From positions 1 to 64,000 of the forward strand of contig NZ_LSRE01000012.1 in the NCBI RefSeq assembly GCF_001575205.1: DNA of 64,000 bases, read 5' to 3'. This stretch comes from Tsukamurella pseudospumae. GTDB taxonomy: Bacteria > Actinomycetota > Actinomycetes > Mycobacteriales > Mycobacteriaceae. The notes below the pieces were generated by a model. It did no database searches. It was not told the DNA's origin and saw nothing but the letters and a program-made list of their open reading frames with translations. Shown one piece after another: positions 45,427 through 55,328 of this stretch; the first letter of the stretch is position 1, and every line of letters starts with the position of its first letter. The position numbers and the translations under genes were made by a program.

Positions 45427-47007
45427 ATGGCTTCGCCCACGCAGATTCAGCACACCCTGCCCGCGCGCGTCACGGACGAGCTCGTCGAGCGCCTCACCGC
45501 GCTCGTGGTGGCCGACGGCAGTCGCGACCCGTTCACCATGACCGAGGTCTTCACGGGAGCGGCGATCGGCACTCTGCCGCAGTCCACCCCGAGCGACGTG
45601 GTCGCGGCCTTCGCCACCGCGCGCGAGGCGCAGCGGGAGTGGGCGCAGCGTCCGCTCGAGGACCGGCTCGCCGTCTTCCGCCGACTGCACGAGCTGATCC
45701 TCGAGAACAACGAGCTCCTCGTCGACCTGATTCAGAGCGGCACCGGCAAGAACCGGCGGATGGCCTTCGAGGAGTCCTGCGACGTCCCGATGGTGATCAG
45801 CCACTACCTCCGGGCCGCGCCCAAGCTGCTGCGCTCGCGCCGCCGCGGCGGGCCCGTTCCGGTGCTCAGCAACTCCGTGGAGCTGCACCGGCCCAAGGGC
45901 GTCATCGGCGTCATCGCGCCGTGGAACTTCCCGTTCGCGATGGCGCTCTCGGACGCGATCCCCGCCCTCATCGCGGGCAACGGCGTGGTGCTCAAGCCCG
46001 ACAACAAGACCGCCCTCGCCGCGCTCTACGGCGTCGAGCTGCTGCGCCGCGCCGGGGCGCCCGACGGGCTGTTCCAGGTGGTCTGCGGGCAGGGGCCCGA
46101 TGTGGGGCCCGCGCTCATCGACGAGTCCGACTTCGTCATGTTCACCGGGTCCAGTGCCACGGGCACGACGGTAGGCGAGCGGGCCGGGCGCAACCTCATC
46201 GGCTGCAGCCTCGAGCTCGGCGGCAAGAACCCCATGATCGTGCTCGACGACGTGGACCTCGACGAGGCCATCACGTCGGCGATCTTCGCCGTCTTCGCCA
46301 ACGCCGGTCAGGCGTGCATGCACATCGAGCGGATGTACATCCACGACAACATCTTCGACGAATTCTCCCGCCGCTTCGTGGCCGCGGCGGGCGCGCTCAA
46401 GCTGGGCGCGACCTACGACTACGACCCCGACATGGGCTCGCTGGCCTCGCCCGATCAGCTGCGCCGCGTCGCCGCGCACGTCGAGGACGCGCGCGCCAAG
46501 GGCGCCACCGTCCTGTGCGGCGGGCGCGAACGCACGGACGTCGGCCCCGCCTTCTACGCCCCGACGGTGCTCACCGGCGTCACGCCCGACATGCACCTCG
46601 CGACGGCCGAGACCTTCGGCCCCGTCGTCGCCCTGTTCCGGTACTCGAGCGAGGACGAGGCCATCCGCCTCGCCAACGACACCCGCTACGGCCTCAACGC
46701 CAGCGTGTGGGGCAAGGATCTCCAGCGTGCGGCACGGGTCGGCGCCCAGCTGGAGGCCGGCAACGTGAACATCAACGACGGCTTCGCCGCCTCGTTCGCG
46801 AGCAAGGGCACCCCGTCCGGCGGCTGGAAGGCCTCGGGGGTCGGCGTGCGTCACGGCGACGCGGGCCTGCTCAAGTACACCGACACCACCAACCTCGCGA
46901 CACTGAAGAAGCAGGTCTACGGCGTGCGTCCGGGGCAGAGCTACGCGCAGTACGCCCAACAGACCGTCCAGGTGCTGCGCTGGATGCGCAAGCTGCGCAT
47001 CCGCTGA
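45427..47007 (+). CDS. Aldehyde dehydrogenase, succinate-semialdehyde type
   Basis: 526-residue NAD(P)-dependent dehydrogenase: GVIAPWNFPFAMALSDAIPALIAGN (about 150-174), GSSATGTTVGERAG, catalytic Glu in LELGGKNP and Cys in NAGQACMHIER (about 297). It resembles GabD2-type enzymes. ATG 45427 lies just after the KstR palindrome; the longer in-frame extension is antisense to the LLM gene. Probably oxidises an aldehyde from sterol catabolism or removes succinate semialdehyde from ring A fragments; substrate not determined. Confidence 0.85.
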   Translation: MASPTQIQHTLPARVTDELVERLTALVVADGSRDPFTMTEVFTGAAIGTLPQSTPSDVVAAFATAREAQREWAQRPLEDRLAVFRRLHELILENNELLVDLIQSGTGKNRRMAFEESCDVPMVISHYLRAAPKLLRSRRRGGPVPVLSNSVELHRPKGVIGVIAPWNFPFAMALSDAIPALIAGNGVVLKPDNKTALAALYGVELLRRAGAPDGLFQVVCGQGPDVGPALIDESDFVMFTGSSATGTTVGERAGRNLIGCSLELGGKNPMIVLDDVDLDEAITSAIFAVFANAGQACMHIERMYIHDNIFDEFSRRFVAAAGALKLGATYDYDPDMGSLASPDQLRRVAAHVEDARAKGATVLCGGRERTDVGPAFYAPTVLTGVTPDMHLATAETFGPVVALFRYSSEDEAIRLANDTRYGLNASVWGKDLQRAARVGAQLEAGNVNINDGFAASFASKGTPSGGWKASGVGVRHGDAGLLKYTDTTNLATLKKQVYGVRPGQSYAQYAQQTVQVLRWMRKLRIR

Positions 47008-47035
47008 CCGCGCGCCACGCGACTACGCTGGCCGG

Positions 47036-50000
47036 GTGCACGACGGCAGCGCTCCCGACGAAGCGGCGATGATCGGCGTCCTCGGACCGGTCGTCGTCGG
47101 TGGTCGCGCCGTACCGGGCTCTCGGGCCCGGCGCCTGCTGGTGGCCCTCGTGCTGGCGGACGGCCGCCCGGTGAGCGCGGACCGCCTCGTCGACGAGGTG
47201 TGGGGCGACGAGCCCCCGAGGTCCCCGCACGCGGCGCTGCACACGCAGATCTCCCGGCTGCGCACGCTGCTCCGGCCGGTCACGGTCGACGCGGTCGCCG
47301 GCGGCTACCGTCTCGAGGCCGACACCGACCTGGCCCGCGCGGAGTCCGCGGTGCGCGAGGGCGAAGGGCACGCCGCCGCGGTGCGGCTCTGGCGCGGCGC
47401 CCCCGGCGATGATCTCGAAGGCCTCGGCCCCACGAACAAGCTCGCCCGCCGCGCGGCGTCGGCGTTCGACCGACTCGAGGCCCGCGTCGCCGCCGATGCC
47501 CTCGAGAACGGGGATCATGCGACGGCGCAGGCGATCGCGGAGCGTCGTATCGCGGCGGATCCGCTCGACGAACCGGCTCGAGTGTTGCTCATGCGCGCCC
47601 TCGCCGGCGCGGGACGCACGTCCGAGGCGCTCGCCGCGTACGCCGAGCTCCGGCGCGTCGCGATCACAGAGCTCGGCACGGACCCCGGCGCCGAGGCCAC
47701 GAGCCTGCACCGCGACCTGCTGGCCGGGGCGAGCGCGGCACCGTCGGCCGACCGGGCGGCCGCGGTGGGTCTCCCGGCCGAGGTCACGCCGCTCATCGGC
47801 CGCGACGACGAGGTCGCGGAGCTCGTCGGCCTGCTCGCGGACCGGCGGATCGTGACGGTGCTCGGGCCGGGCGGGGTCGGGAAGACCCGCATCGCCGAGG
47901 CCGTCGGCAACGCGCTCGCGCGCGCCGGCACCGCGGTCTACTACGTGCCCCTCGCCTCGGTCCGATCCGCCGACGGCGTGCTCCCCGCCGTCGCGCGCGT
48001 GCTCGGGCTCTCCGAACCCGATCTGGGCGCGGACGGCCTGCCCCGCATGACGATCCGGGATCTGGGGGAGCGTCTGCTGGAGCATCTCGGGCGCCGACGG
48101 TGCCTCCTCGTCCTGGACAACTGCGAACAGGTCGTGGACGCCTGTGCCGACGTCGTCGCGGATCTCGTCGCCGGGGCGTCCGGGGTCAGCGTGCTCGCGA
48201 CCAGCCGATCTCCGCTGCAACTACGCGCCGAGTGGGTGCACCCCCTCCCGGTGCTCGGGACCGAGGGCGAGGGAGCCGCGGCGGTCGAGCTGTTCGGCGA
48301 GCGCGCCCGCGCCGTGCGCCCCGACGTGCGGCTTCCCGTGGAGGCGGTCGCCGAGCTCTGCCGCCGTCTGGACGGCCTGCCGCTCGCCATCGAGCTGGCG
48401 GCGGCACGGGTACGGACCCTCGGCGTCGAGGAGATCACCGCGCGGCTCGAGCAGCGGTTCGCATTGCTGCGGTCGGCGGATCGCTCCGCACCGGACCGGC
48501 ACCGGACGCTCCACGCGGTCATCGAATGGAGCTGGGACCTGCTCGAGCCGGACGCGCAGCTGTCGCTGCGCCGACTGTGCCGGTTCCCCGCGGGGTTCGA
48601 CGCCGAGGCGGCGGCCGCCACGACGGGTCTCGACCCGCTGGCGCTCGACGACGCACTGGTCTCGCTCGCGAATCAGTCACTCCTCCAGGTCACGGAGAAC
48701 GGCGGTCGCACCCGGTACCGCATGCTGGAGACGGTCCGCGAGTTCGGCGAGGAACGCCTCGCTGAGGGCGGCCCGACGGCGCTCGAGGGCTCGGAATCGG
48801 CGGACGTGGACGCCGCGATGGCGGAGTGGGCGGCGGACGTCGCGGTCCGGATGTGGCGCGAATACCGTGCGGTCGGCGGGCACGGCGTCATCGGACGCCT
48901 CGCGGAGGACATCGAGAACCTGGTCTTCGTGCTCCGCGGCGCCGTCGCGGAGATGGTCGCCGGCGACACCGCTGCGACCCGGACGGTGATCCGGGTGTTC
49001 CCACTCATCGCGGGCCTGTGGTCGATGCGGAGCCTGCACGGGCAGGTCCAGGAGATCGGCCACCGGATCGTCGGAGCACTCCCCGATCCGCGCGCCGCCA
49101 TCGCCGCGGGCATCGATGAGGAGGAGCGGGAGCTGTGGCAGATCACGCTGCTCGCCTCGTGCGCGGCGCCGGGCGTCGACCCGAGGGCGCGGCACATGGC
49201 CCGCGGCCGTACCATGATCCGGCGGCTACACCGCCCCGACCTGCGGCTGAACCGACCCGCGGACTACTTCGGCGCCCTGTTCCTGCAGCACTCGGTGACC
49301 GGCGTGTTGCGGCTCGTCGTCGCCGGCGTGGACGCCCCCGCGGACGAGGTCCGCGTTCCGGCGCTCGCCGCCCGGATGAACCTGCGGGAGAATCGCGGTG
49401 ACCTCGTGGGCGCGCTCCAGGATTCACAGGCGATCAGCGCGCTCGGCCACGACGGGGACGCGTGGGCCGATGCGATGTTGGCGATGAGCACCGGCAGCGT
49501 GTACGGCCAGCGGGCAGACTGGGAGGAGGCCGTCCGGCGCTACCGGATCGCCGCCGAGAAGCTGGCCTCGATCGGTGCGGACGAGGACGTGAAACAGGCG
49601 ACCGCGTACCTCGTGGCCGGTCTGTGCTGCCTCGGCCGGATCGACGAGGCCGCTGCCCTGCAGCGGACGCTCGAGGACGGTTGGGACCCTACGGGACCGG
49701 ATCCGGACGGCGGCCCCGAGGTCGCGGCCTCCGTGCTGATCGGCGCCGCGGAGCTGGCGCGGCTCCGTGGCGAGCCCGACGCGGCACTGTACCGGCGGGC
49801 GGGGGAATTGCTGATACGCCGGATCCCCAACGGCGGGAGGGATCCCGGCGGCGAGATGCTCGTCGCCACGGCCCTGCTCGGCGTCGTCGAGTGCGGCGCG
49901 GCGGAGACCGGCCGGGAACTGGTCGCGGCGCTGATCGCCGGCGACGAGGCCATGTTCGGTATCACGGGGTACTGGGATCTCCCACAGGCCGCGACCATGG

Positions 50001-50257
50001 CGCTCGCAGTCGGGTCGTACCTCGTCGCCACCGAGCCGGCGTCGGAGGAGGCCACCGTGTTGATCAGCCTGGCGCGCAGGCTCGGTGCGCGGCAGGACTA
50101 CCCGGTCATGCACGCGGCGCTGCAGCGGTTCGCGGCACCGTCGGACCTCCCGGACGTCAGGTGGCGCGCCGAGGCGGACCGCATCGCCGGGTTGTCCCGG
50201 TCGAGGGCGGTCCGCCTCCTGCGCGAGACCACCGCCGCGCTGCGCGAGAAGGGGTAG
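47036..50257 (+). CDS. AfsR/SARP-type regulator with NB-ARC ATPase and TPR-like tail
   Basis: 1073 residues. An OmpR-like winged helix (about 5-85, with RRLLVALVLADGRPVSADRLVDEVWGDEPP), the bacterial transcriptional activation domain (about 90-230), an NB-ARC ATPase with P-loop LGPGGVGKT near 275-284 and Walker B-like LLVLDNCEQV, GLPLAIELAAARVR, then IEWSWDLLEPDAQ and a long alpha-helical repeat region. A single-polypeptide SARP of this kind usually activates secondary metabolism or export genes; the convergent ABC exporter next door is a candidate target. Start GTG 47036, 28 bp after the aldehyde dehydrogenase. Confidence 0.85.
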   Translation: MHDGSAPDEAAMIGVLGPVVVGGRAVPGSRARRLLVALVLADGRPVSADRLVDEVWGDEPPRSPHAALHTQISRLRTLLRPVTVDAVAGGYRLEADTDLARAESAVREGEGHAAAVRLWRGAPGDDLEGLGPTNKLARRAASAFDRLEARVAADALENGDHATAQAIAERRIAADPLDEPARVLLMRALAGAGRTSEALAAYAELRRVAITELGTDPGAEATSLHRDLLAGASAAPSADRAAAVGLPAEVTPLIGRDDEVAELVGLLADRRIVTVLGPGGVGKTRIAEAVGNALARAGTAVYYVPLASVRSADGVLPAVARVLGLSEPDLGADGLPRMTIRDLGERLLEHLGRRRCLLVLDNCEQVVDACADVVADLVAGASGVSVLATSRSPLQLRAEWVHPLPVLGTEGEGAAAVELFGERARAVRPDVRLPVEAVAELCRRLDGLPLAIELAAARVRTLGVEEITARLEQRFALLRSADRSAPDRHRTLHAVIEWSWDLLEPDAQLSLRRLCRFPAGFDAEAAAATTGLDPLALDDALVSLANQSLLQVTENGGRTRYRMLETVREFGEERLAEGGPTALEGSESADVDAAMAEWAADVAVRMWREYRAVGGHGVIGRLAEDIENLVFVLRGAVAEMVAGDTAATRTVIRVFPLIAGLWSMRSLHGQVQEIGHRIVGALPDPRAAIAAGIDEEERELWQITLLASCAAPGVDPRARHMARGRTMIRRLHRPDLRLNRPADYFGALFLQHSVTGVLRLVVAGVDAPADEVRVPALAARMNLRENRGDLVGALQDSQAISALGHDGDAWADAMLAMSTGSVYGQRADWEEAVRRYRIAAEKLASIGADEDVKQATAYLVAGLCCLGRIDEAAALQRTLEDGWDPTGPDPDGGPEVAASVLIGAAELARLRGEPDAALYRRAGELLIRRIPNGGRDPGGEMLVATALLGVVECGAAETGRELVAALIAGDEAMFGITGYWDLPQAATMALAVGSYLVATEPASEEATVLISLARRLGARQDYPVMHAALQRFAAPSDLPDVRWRAEADRIAGLSRSRAVRLLRETTAALREKG

Positions 50258-50279
50258 CGGCGGCGCCGGGAGCGCGGCG

Positions 50280-51101
50280 TCAGCGGGCGTTGCGGATGTA
50301 GGCGCGCACGGCGAGCGGCGCGAACACCGCGATCAGCACCACGGCGCCGACGAGGCTCCAGACCACGTGGATGCCGGCGTGGCCGGTGTCGCACAGCTCC
50401 CGGATCGCGGTCACCAGATGGCTCGCGGGATTGACGTTGACGAAGGCCTGCAGCCAACCCGGCATCGTGTCCACCGGGACGAACGCGTTGGACAGGAAGG
50501 TCAGCGGGAACATGATCATCATCGACACGCCCTGCACGGCCGTGGCCTTCTTCATGAGGCAGCCCATCAGCGCGAAGATCCACGACACCGCGAAGGCGCA
50601 GAACAGGATCAGCGCGGTCGAGGCGAGGACGCCCACCGGGTCGGGGCGCCAGCCCATGGCGATGCCTACCGCGAAGGTGATGACGGTGGCGATCAGGTAG
50701 CGGATGACATCGGCGAGTAGGGCACCTGCGAGCGGGCTGATCCGGGCGATGGGCAGCGACCGGAACCGGTCGAAGACGCCCTTGTCCATGTCCTCGCGCA
50801 GCTGGGTGCCGGTGACGATGGACGCCACGATCACCGTCTGCATGAGGATCCCGGGGATGATCACGGGCAGGTAGTGCTGCACGTCGCCGCTGATCGCGCC
50901 GCCGAAGATGTAGGTGAACATCAGCGTGAAGATGATCGGCTGCAGCACGACGTCGAAGAGCTGTTCCGGGTTGTGCCGGATCTTGAGCACGCCGCGCCAG
51001 CCCATGGTGAAGGACTGCCGGACGGTCTCGGCGAGGCCGATGTGGTTCGTGGCCATGCGTTCCGGCGTCCTGCCGGGTGCAGGGGTGAGGGTGGTGGTCA
51101 T
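50280..51101 (-). CDS. ABC-2 type permease, DrrB-like
   Basis: 273-residue membrane component with six hydrophobic segments and ABC-2 signatures: LQPIIFTLMFTYIFGG (about 54-69), YLPVIIPGILMQTVIVASIVTGTQLREDMDKGVFDRFRSLPIAR and FLSNAFVPVDTMPGWLQAFVNVNPASHLVTAIREL. Partner of the ATPase encoded upstream (4-bp overlap). Likely exports a lipid or antibiotic-like compound. Upstream extensions of the frame are ATPase shadow. Confidence 0.88.
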   Translation of the reverse strand: MTTTLTPAPGRTPERMATNHIGLAETVRQSFTMGWRGVLKIRHNPEQLFDVVLQPIIFTLMFTYIFGGAISGDVQHYLPVIIPGILMQTVIVASIVTGTQLREDMDKGVFDRFRSLPIARISPLAGALLADVIRYLIATVITFAVGIAMGWRPDPVGVLASTALILFCAFAVSWIFALMGCLMKKATAVQGVSMMIMFPLTFLSNAFVPVDTMPGWLQAFVNVNPASHLVTAIRELCDTGHAGIHVVWSLVGAVVLIAVFAPLAVRAYIRNAR

Positions 51102-52126
51102 GACGCCTCCTGGGCGGTGTCGGTGGCGGCCGAGCCTTCCGAACTGTCGTCGGGGCGGCCGGTGAGGGTGAGGAAGACCTCGTCGAGGCTGGGTTTGGAG
51201 ACGACGATCTCCTCGATGGCGACGCCCTCCTCGCGGAGGGCGATGAGCAGGTCGGGGACGAGGTCGGGGCGATGCAGCGGGGCCGTCACGCGGGCGGCCT
51301 CGGGGCTGAACGCCGCCGTCTCCGTGAGGATCCGCTCGACGGTGCGGGCCACCGTCGGCGCGTCCGCGCGGTCGGCGGGCGTGAGCTGCAGGGTCGCGGA
51401 GCCGACCGAGGCCTTGAGCTCGTCGGCGGTGCCGTCGGCGATGACCAGCCCGCGGTCGATCACCGCGATCCGGTCCGCCAACTGGTCGGCCTCGTCGAGG
51501 TACTGCGTGGTGAGCAGCACCGTCGAGCCCTGGGCGACGAGATCGCGGATGGTGTCCCACATCTGGGACCGGGTGCGCGGGTCGAGGCCGGTCGTCGGCT
51601 CGTCGAGGAACAGCAGCGGCGGCGTGTCGATGAGACTGGCCGCGAGGTCGAGCCGCCGCCGCATGCCGCCGGAGAACTCCTTGAGCGGACGGTTGGCGGC
51701 GTCCTCGAGGCCGAAGGCGGTCAGCAGCTCCTCGGCGCGCGCTCGCGCGGCCGCGCGGCTCTTGCCGAGCAGCCGGGCGAACAGAATCAGGTTCTGGCTC
51801 GCGGTGAGGTCCTCGTCGACCGAGGCGTACTGCCCGGTGACGCCGATGAGCGAGCGCACCAGGGTGGACTCGGCCACCACGTCGTGTCCGAAGACACGGG
51901 CGCTGCCGGCGTCGGGTTTGAGCAGGGTCGCGAGCATGCTGATGGTCGTGGTCTTGCCGGCACCGTTGGGGCCGAGGACGCCGTAGACGGTGCCGGTCGG
52001 CACCTGCAGGTCGACGCCGTTGACGGCGCGGGTCGCACCGAAGTGCTTGACCAGGCCGCGGGCGTCGATCGCGAGGTCGGTGGGGGAGGACGGGGCGTGG
52101 CCGGTCCTCATCTGGGTGATCGTCAT
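51098..52126 (-). CDS. ABC transporter ATPase, DrrA-like
   Basis: 342 residues: Walker A GPNGAGKT (about 54-61), signature FSGGMRRRLDLAASLI, Walker B LLFLDEPTTGLD and the H-loop position with TTQYLDEADQLADRI (Gln in place of the usual His). The C-terminal 90 residues match the DrrA-type domain (VVSKPSLDEVFLTLTG). Start ATG 52126 gives MTITQMRTG; divergent from the DNA ligase with 108 bp between starts. Confidence 0.9.
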   Translation of the reverse strand: MTITQMRTGHAPSSPTDLAIDARGLVKHFGATRAVNGVDLQVPTGTVYGVLGPNGAGKTTTISMLATLLKPDAGSARVFGHDVVAESTLVRSLIGVTGQYASVDEDLTASQNLILFARLLGKSRAAARARAEELLTAFGLEDAANRPLKEFSGGMRRRLDLAASLIDTPPLLFLDEPTTGLDPRTRSQMWDTIRDLVAQGSTVLLTTQYLDEADQLADRIAVIDRGLVIADGTADELKASVGSATLQLTPADRADAPTVARTVERILTETAAFSPEAARVTAPLHRPDLVPDLLIALREEGVAIEEIVVSKPSLDEVFLTLTGRPDDSSEGSAATDTAQEAS

Positions 52127-52234
52127 GGCCGTCACGATGCATCGTGTCGCTGTCGTGGGCCTTGCACGGCGCTGTCGCCGCCTGTCGCGGCGCTCGCGCA
52201 GGAAAGTGTCAGGGGTCTGCGCGACAATGGCGGG

Positions 52235-53752
52235 GTGCTGTTCGCCGAGGTCGTCGCCGCATCCGCCGAGGTCGCGGGTACCCGCTCGCGCACCGCGAAG
52301 ATCGCCGCGCTGGCGGCCGTGATCCGTGCGGCCGGGCCCGCCGACGTGCGGCCCGTCGTCGCGTGGCTGTCCGGCGGGCTGCTGCAGGGCCGCCTCGGCG
52401 CGGGCTGGCGCACCGTCGGGCGCACCGTCGACGGTCTGGAGCCCGCGGACGAGCCCACGCTGACCGTCGAGGAGGTCTCCCGCGCGCTGGACGAGCTGGC
52501 AGGTACCTCGGGCGCCGGCTCGGTGGCCCGACGGGACGCCGTCCTCACCGGCTTGCTCGGCCACGCGACGGCGGCCGAACAGCGCTTCCTGGTCGGGCTC
52601 ATCACCGGGGAGCTGCGCCAGGGCGCGCTCGCGGGCGTGGTGACCGACGCGGTGGCGCGCGCCGCCGGCGTCCCGCTCGACGTGGTGCGCAGGGCCGCGA
52701 TGCTCTCGGGTTCCCTCCCGGGCACCGCCGTGGCCGCCCTGTCGGGCGGTGCGGTGGAGCTCGCCGGATTCGGGCTCGAGGTGCTGCGCGGCGTCTCGCC
52801 GATGCTCGCGTCCCCGGCGGAGAGTGTGGACGGCGCGCTGGCGGATCTGGGGCCCGAGGTCAGCGTCGAGTTCAAGCTCGACGGGGCCCGGATCCAGGTG
52901 CACCGGCTCGGTGAGGAGGTCCGCGTGTACACCCGCACGCTGCGCGACATCACCGCCTCGGTGCCCGAGATCGTCGCGCTGGCCCGGGAACTGCCGTGCA
53001 GCTCGGTGGTACTCGACGGGGAGTCGCTCGCCCTGACCGATGCCGGGCGGCCGCGGCCCTTCCAGGAGACGATGAGCCGATTCGGTTCGGCGGAGTCCGG
53101 TGAGACCGTACTTCGCCCGTACTTCTTCGACTGCCTGCACCTCGACGGACGCGACCTGCTGGACGAGCCCCTGTCCGTGCGTGTGGACGCGCTGCAGGCG
53201 GTGGCGGGCGAGCTGCGCATTCCGGCCCTGGCCCGGCCCACGCCGGACGAGGCCGCCGCCCACTACGCCGCCGCGCTCGCCGCGGGCCACGAGGGCGTGA
53301 TGATCAAGGACCTCACGTCGCCGTACGCCGCAGGCCGCCGCGGGCGGGCGTGGCAGAAGGTCAAACAGGTCCACACGCTCGACCTGGTGGTGCTCGGCGC
53401 CGAGTGGGGCTACGGCCGCCGCACGGGCATGCTCTCGAACCTGCACCTCGGTGCCCGGGACCCGGGCGGCGGCGATCCGATCATGGTGGGCAAGACCTTC
53501 AAGGGCCTGACCGATGCGCTGCTGCGCTGGCAGACCGAGGAGTTCCCGCTCCACGAGCGCGAGCGGGACGAGCACACGGTGTTCCTACGTCCCGAGATCG
53601 TCGTCGAGATCGAGCTCGATGGCGTGCAGGTCTCGCGTCGGTACCCGGGCGGTGTTGCGCTGCGCTTCGCCCGGGTGCTGCGCTACCGCCCGGACAAGTC
53701 CGCCGCGGAGGCGGACACGATCGAGGCGGTGCGGTCACTGCTACCCGAGTAG
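52235..53752 (+). CDS. ligB: ATP-dependent DNA ligase LigB-type
   Basis: 505 residues (M. tuberculosis LigB is about 507). The nucleotidyl lysine is Lys214 in EFKLDGARIQVH (motif I), with motif III in FFDCLHLDGRDLLDE, motif IV HEGVMIKDLTSPYAAGRRG and motif V WQKVKQVHTLDLVV. The N-terminal 190 residues form the helical DNA-binding domain. A non-essential repair ligase, not a steroid gene. GTG 52235 is chosen as the first start after the promoter region. Its 3' end overlaps convergent fadD17 by 12 bp. Confidence 0.92.
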   Translation: MLFAEVVAASAEVAGTRSRTAKIAALAAVIRAAGPADVRPVVAWLSGGLLQGRLGAGWRTVGRTVDGLEPADEPTLTVEEVSRALDELAGTSGAGSVARRDAVLTGLLGHATAAEQRFLVGLITGELRQGALAGVVTDAVARAAGVPLDVVRRAAMLSGSLPGTAVAALSGGAVELAGFGLEVLRGVSPMLASPAESVDGALADLGPEVSVEFKLDGARIQVHRLGEEVRVYTRTLRDITASVPEIVALARELPCSSVVLDGESLALTDAGRPRPFQETMSRFGSAESGETVLRPYFFDCLHLDGRDLLDEPLSVRVDALQAVAGELRIPALARPTPDEAAAHYAAALAAGHEGVMIKDLTSPYAAGRRGRAWQKVKQVHTLDLVVLGAEWGYGRRTGMLSNLHLGARDPGGGDPIMVGKTFKGLTDALLRWQTEEFPLHERERDEHTVFLRPEIVVEIELDGVQVSRRYPGGVALRFARVLRYRPDKSAAEADTIEAVRSLLPE

Positions 53753-55327
53753 CGGATCGGTGGCGTCGATTCCGTCGGTGACCAGGGCCCGCCGGAGCAC
53801 CTTGAACGACGGGGTGCGGGGCAGCTCGTCCACGATGCGCAGGCGGCGCGGGTGCTGGCGCGGGCTCAGATCCGGCTGGACGGAGAGGAAGTCCGCGAGG
53901 TCGCCCGGTGTCAGTGTCGCGCCGGGGACCAGCACGAGTGCCGCGGCCACCTGGTCGCCCACGCGATCGGGCAGGCCGTACACCGCCGCCTCGGCGATGG
54001 CGGGATGGCGCAGCAGAGCGCGCTCGATCGGTGCGACGCCGAGATTCTCGCCACCCACCCGCATCCAGTCGCCGGTGCGGCCGGCGAAGTGCACGAAGCC
54101 CGCCTCGTCGACGTAGGCGAGATCGCCCGTGCGGTACACGCCGCCCGTCGCGCGCGCGGCGTCCGCGGTGGGATCCTTGTAGTAGCCGGAGAATCCGCCG
54201 GTACTCGCGGTGTTCACCAGCTCGCCGATCGCCTCGTCGGCGTTGAGCAGCGCCCCGTCCGGGCCGGTCACGGCACGCGGGCACTCCTGCGCGGTGCCGG
54301 GCTTCCAGACGGCGACACCGTCGGGCAGGGGGCCGAGCGCGTCGGGCGGGGTGTCCGGCGTGCGGGCGATCGCGACACCGTTCTCGGACGAGCCGTACCC
54401 GTCCTGGACGTGGCAGCCGAACCTGGCAGCGAACGCGGCGATGTCGTCGGCGCGGCCCTCGTTGCCGTAGAGCACGCGCAACGGATTGTCGGCGTCGTCG
54501 GCGTGCTCCGGCGTGGCGAGGATGTACGACAGGGGCGTGCCTACGTAGTTGGCGTAGGTGGCGCCGTACCGGCGCACGTCGTCGAGGAAGCCCGACGCCG
54601 AGAACCGTTCGGCCAGAGCGATGGTCGCGCCGGCGGCCAGCGCTACAGCCCACCCCGCGAGCAGCGCGTTGGAGTGGAACAGGGGCATCGCGATGTACGC
54701 GGTGTCGTCGCCGGTCAGCCGGAACCGCTGCGCCAGCATGATGCCGGCACCCGTGAACTTGCCGTGCGTGGCCTGCACGGCCTTCGGCTCGCCGCTCGTG
54801 CCCGAGGTGAAGACGAGGGCCAGCAGGCTGTCGGTGTTCACCGCCGCGGCGGGCGGCGACGCGCCCGCGTGCGCGGCGAGCAGCTCCGCCCACCGCGGAC
54901 CGTCGAGGTCGATGACCGGCACGCCGAGATCGAGGCCGTCGAGGAGCGCGGCGCGCCGGCCCTGCGTGAGGACCACGCCGCAATCGGCCAGTGCGACGTC
55001 CCGGGCGAGCGCCTCGCCGCGGCGGGTGGGGTTGAGCCCCACCACGACCGCACCCGACAGGGCTGCCGCGCCGAGCAGGAAGGAGAACTCCGGAACGTTG
55101 TCCGCCAGCACCCCGATGTGACGGGGCGCAGCTCCTGCGCTGGGGCCGCCTCCGGCGTCGTCGGGCAGGAGCTCCCGCAGGACGGCGGACCGGACCGCGG
55201 ACTGCTCGACGTGCTCGGTCCAGGTCCACGTCCGGTCACCGGCCCGCAGGCCCGCGCGGGAGTCCCCGGCGCGGGCGAGCAGCAGGTCGGCGACAGTCGG
55301 AAGTGACTGCGGGAGGGCAGCGCTCAT
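53741..55327 (-). CDS. fadD17: Steroid side-chain acyl-CoA ligase FadD17-type
   Basis: 528-residue ligase: LVFTSGTSGEPKAVQATHGKF (about 172-192), LYGNEGRADDIAAFAARFGCHVQDGYGSSENGVAIARTP, FAGRTGDWMRVGGENL and Lys in RTPSFKVLRRALV. The group is linked to fadE26-fadE27 in M. tuberculosis (Rv3504-Rv3506) and activates steroid acids with a shortened side chain. Here a GMC oxidoreductase gene separates it from chsE5. ATG 55327 is 1 bp after the GMC stop. Confidence 0.87.
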   Translation of the reverse strand: MSAALPQSLPTVADLLLARAGDSRAGLRAGDRTWTWTEHVEQSAVRSAVLRELLPDDAGGGPSAGAAPRHIGVLADNVPEFSFLLGAAALSGAVVVGLNPTRRGEALARDVALADCGVVLTQGRRAALLDGLDLGVPVIDLDGPRWAELLAAHAGASPPAAAVNTDSLLALVFTSGTSGEPKAVQATHGKFTGAGIMLAQRFRLTGDDTAYIAMPLFHSNALLAGWAVALAAGATIALAERFSASGFLDDVRRYGATYANYVGTPLSYILATPEHADDADNPLRVLYGNEGRADDIAAFAARFGCHVQDGYGSSENGVAIARTPDTPPDALGPLPDGVAVWKPGTAQECPRAVTGPDGALLNADEAIGELVNTASTGGFSGYYKDPTADAARATGGVYRTGDLAYVDEAGFVHFAGRTGDWMRVGGENLGVAPIERALLRHPAIAEAAVYGLPDRVGDQVAAALVLVPGATLTPGDLADFLSVQPDLSPRQHPRRLRIVDELPRTPSFKVLRRALVTDGIDATDPLLG

Positions 55328-55328
55328 C

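Noticed and set aside
44617-47007. 796-residue frame fusing an N-terminal extension to the aldehyde dehydrogenase
   Set aside because: The extension is antisense to the LLM gene and crosses the KstR palindrome; ATG 45427 is the natural start.
51098-53575. 825-residue frame containing the ABC ATPase
   Set aside because: The upstream 480 residues are antisense to ligB and low complexity.
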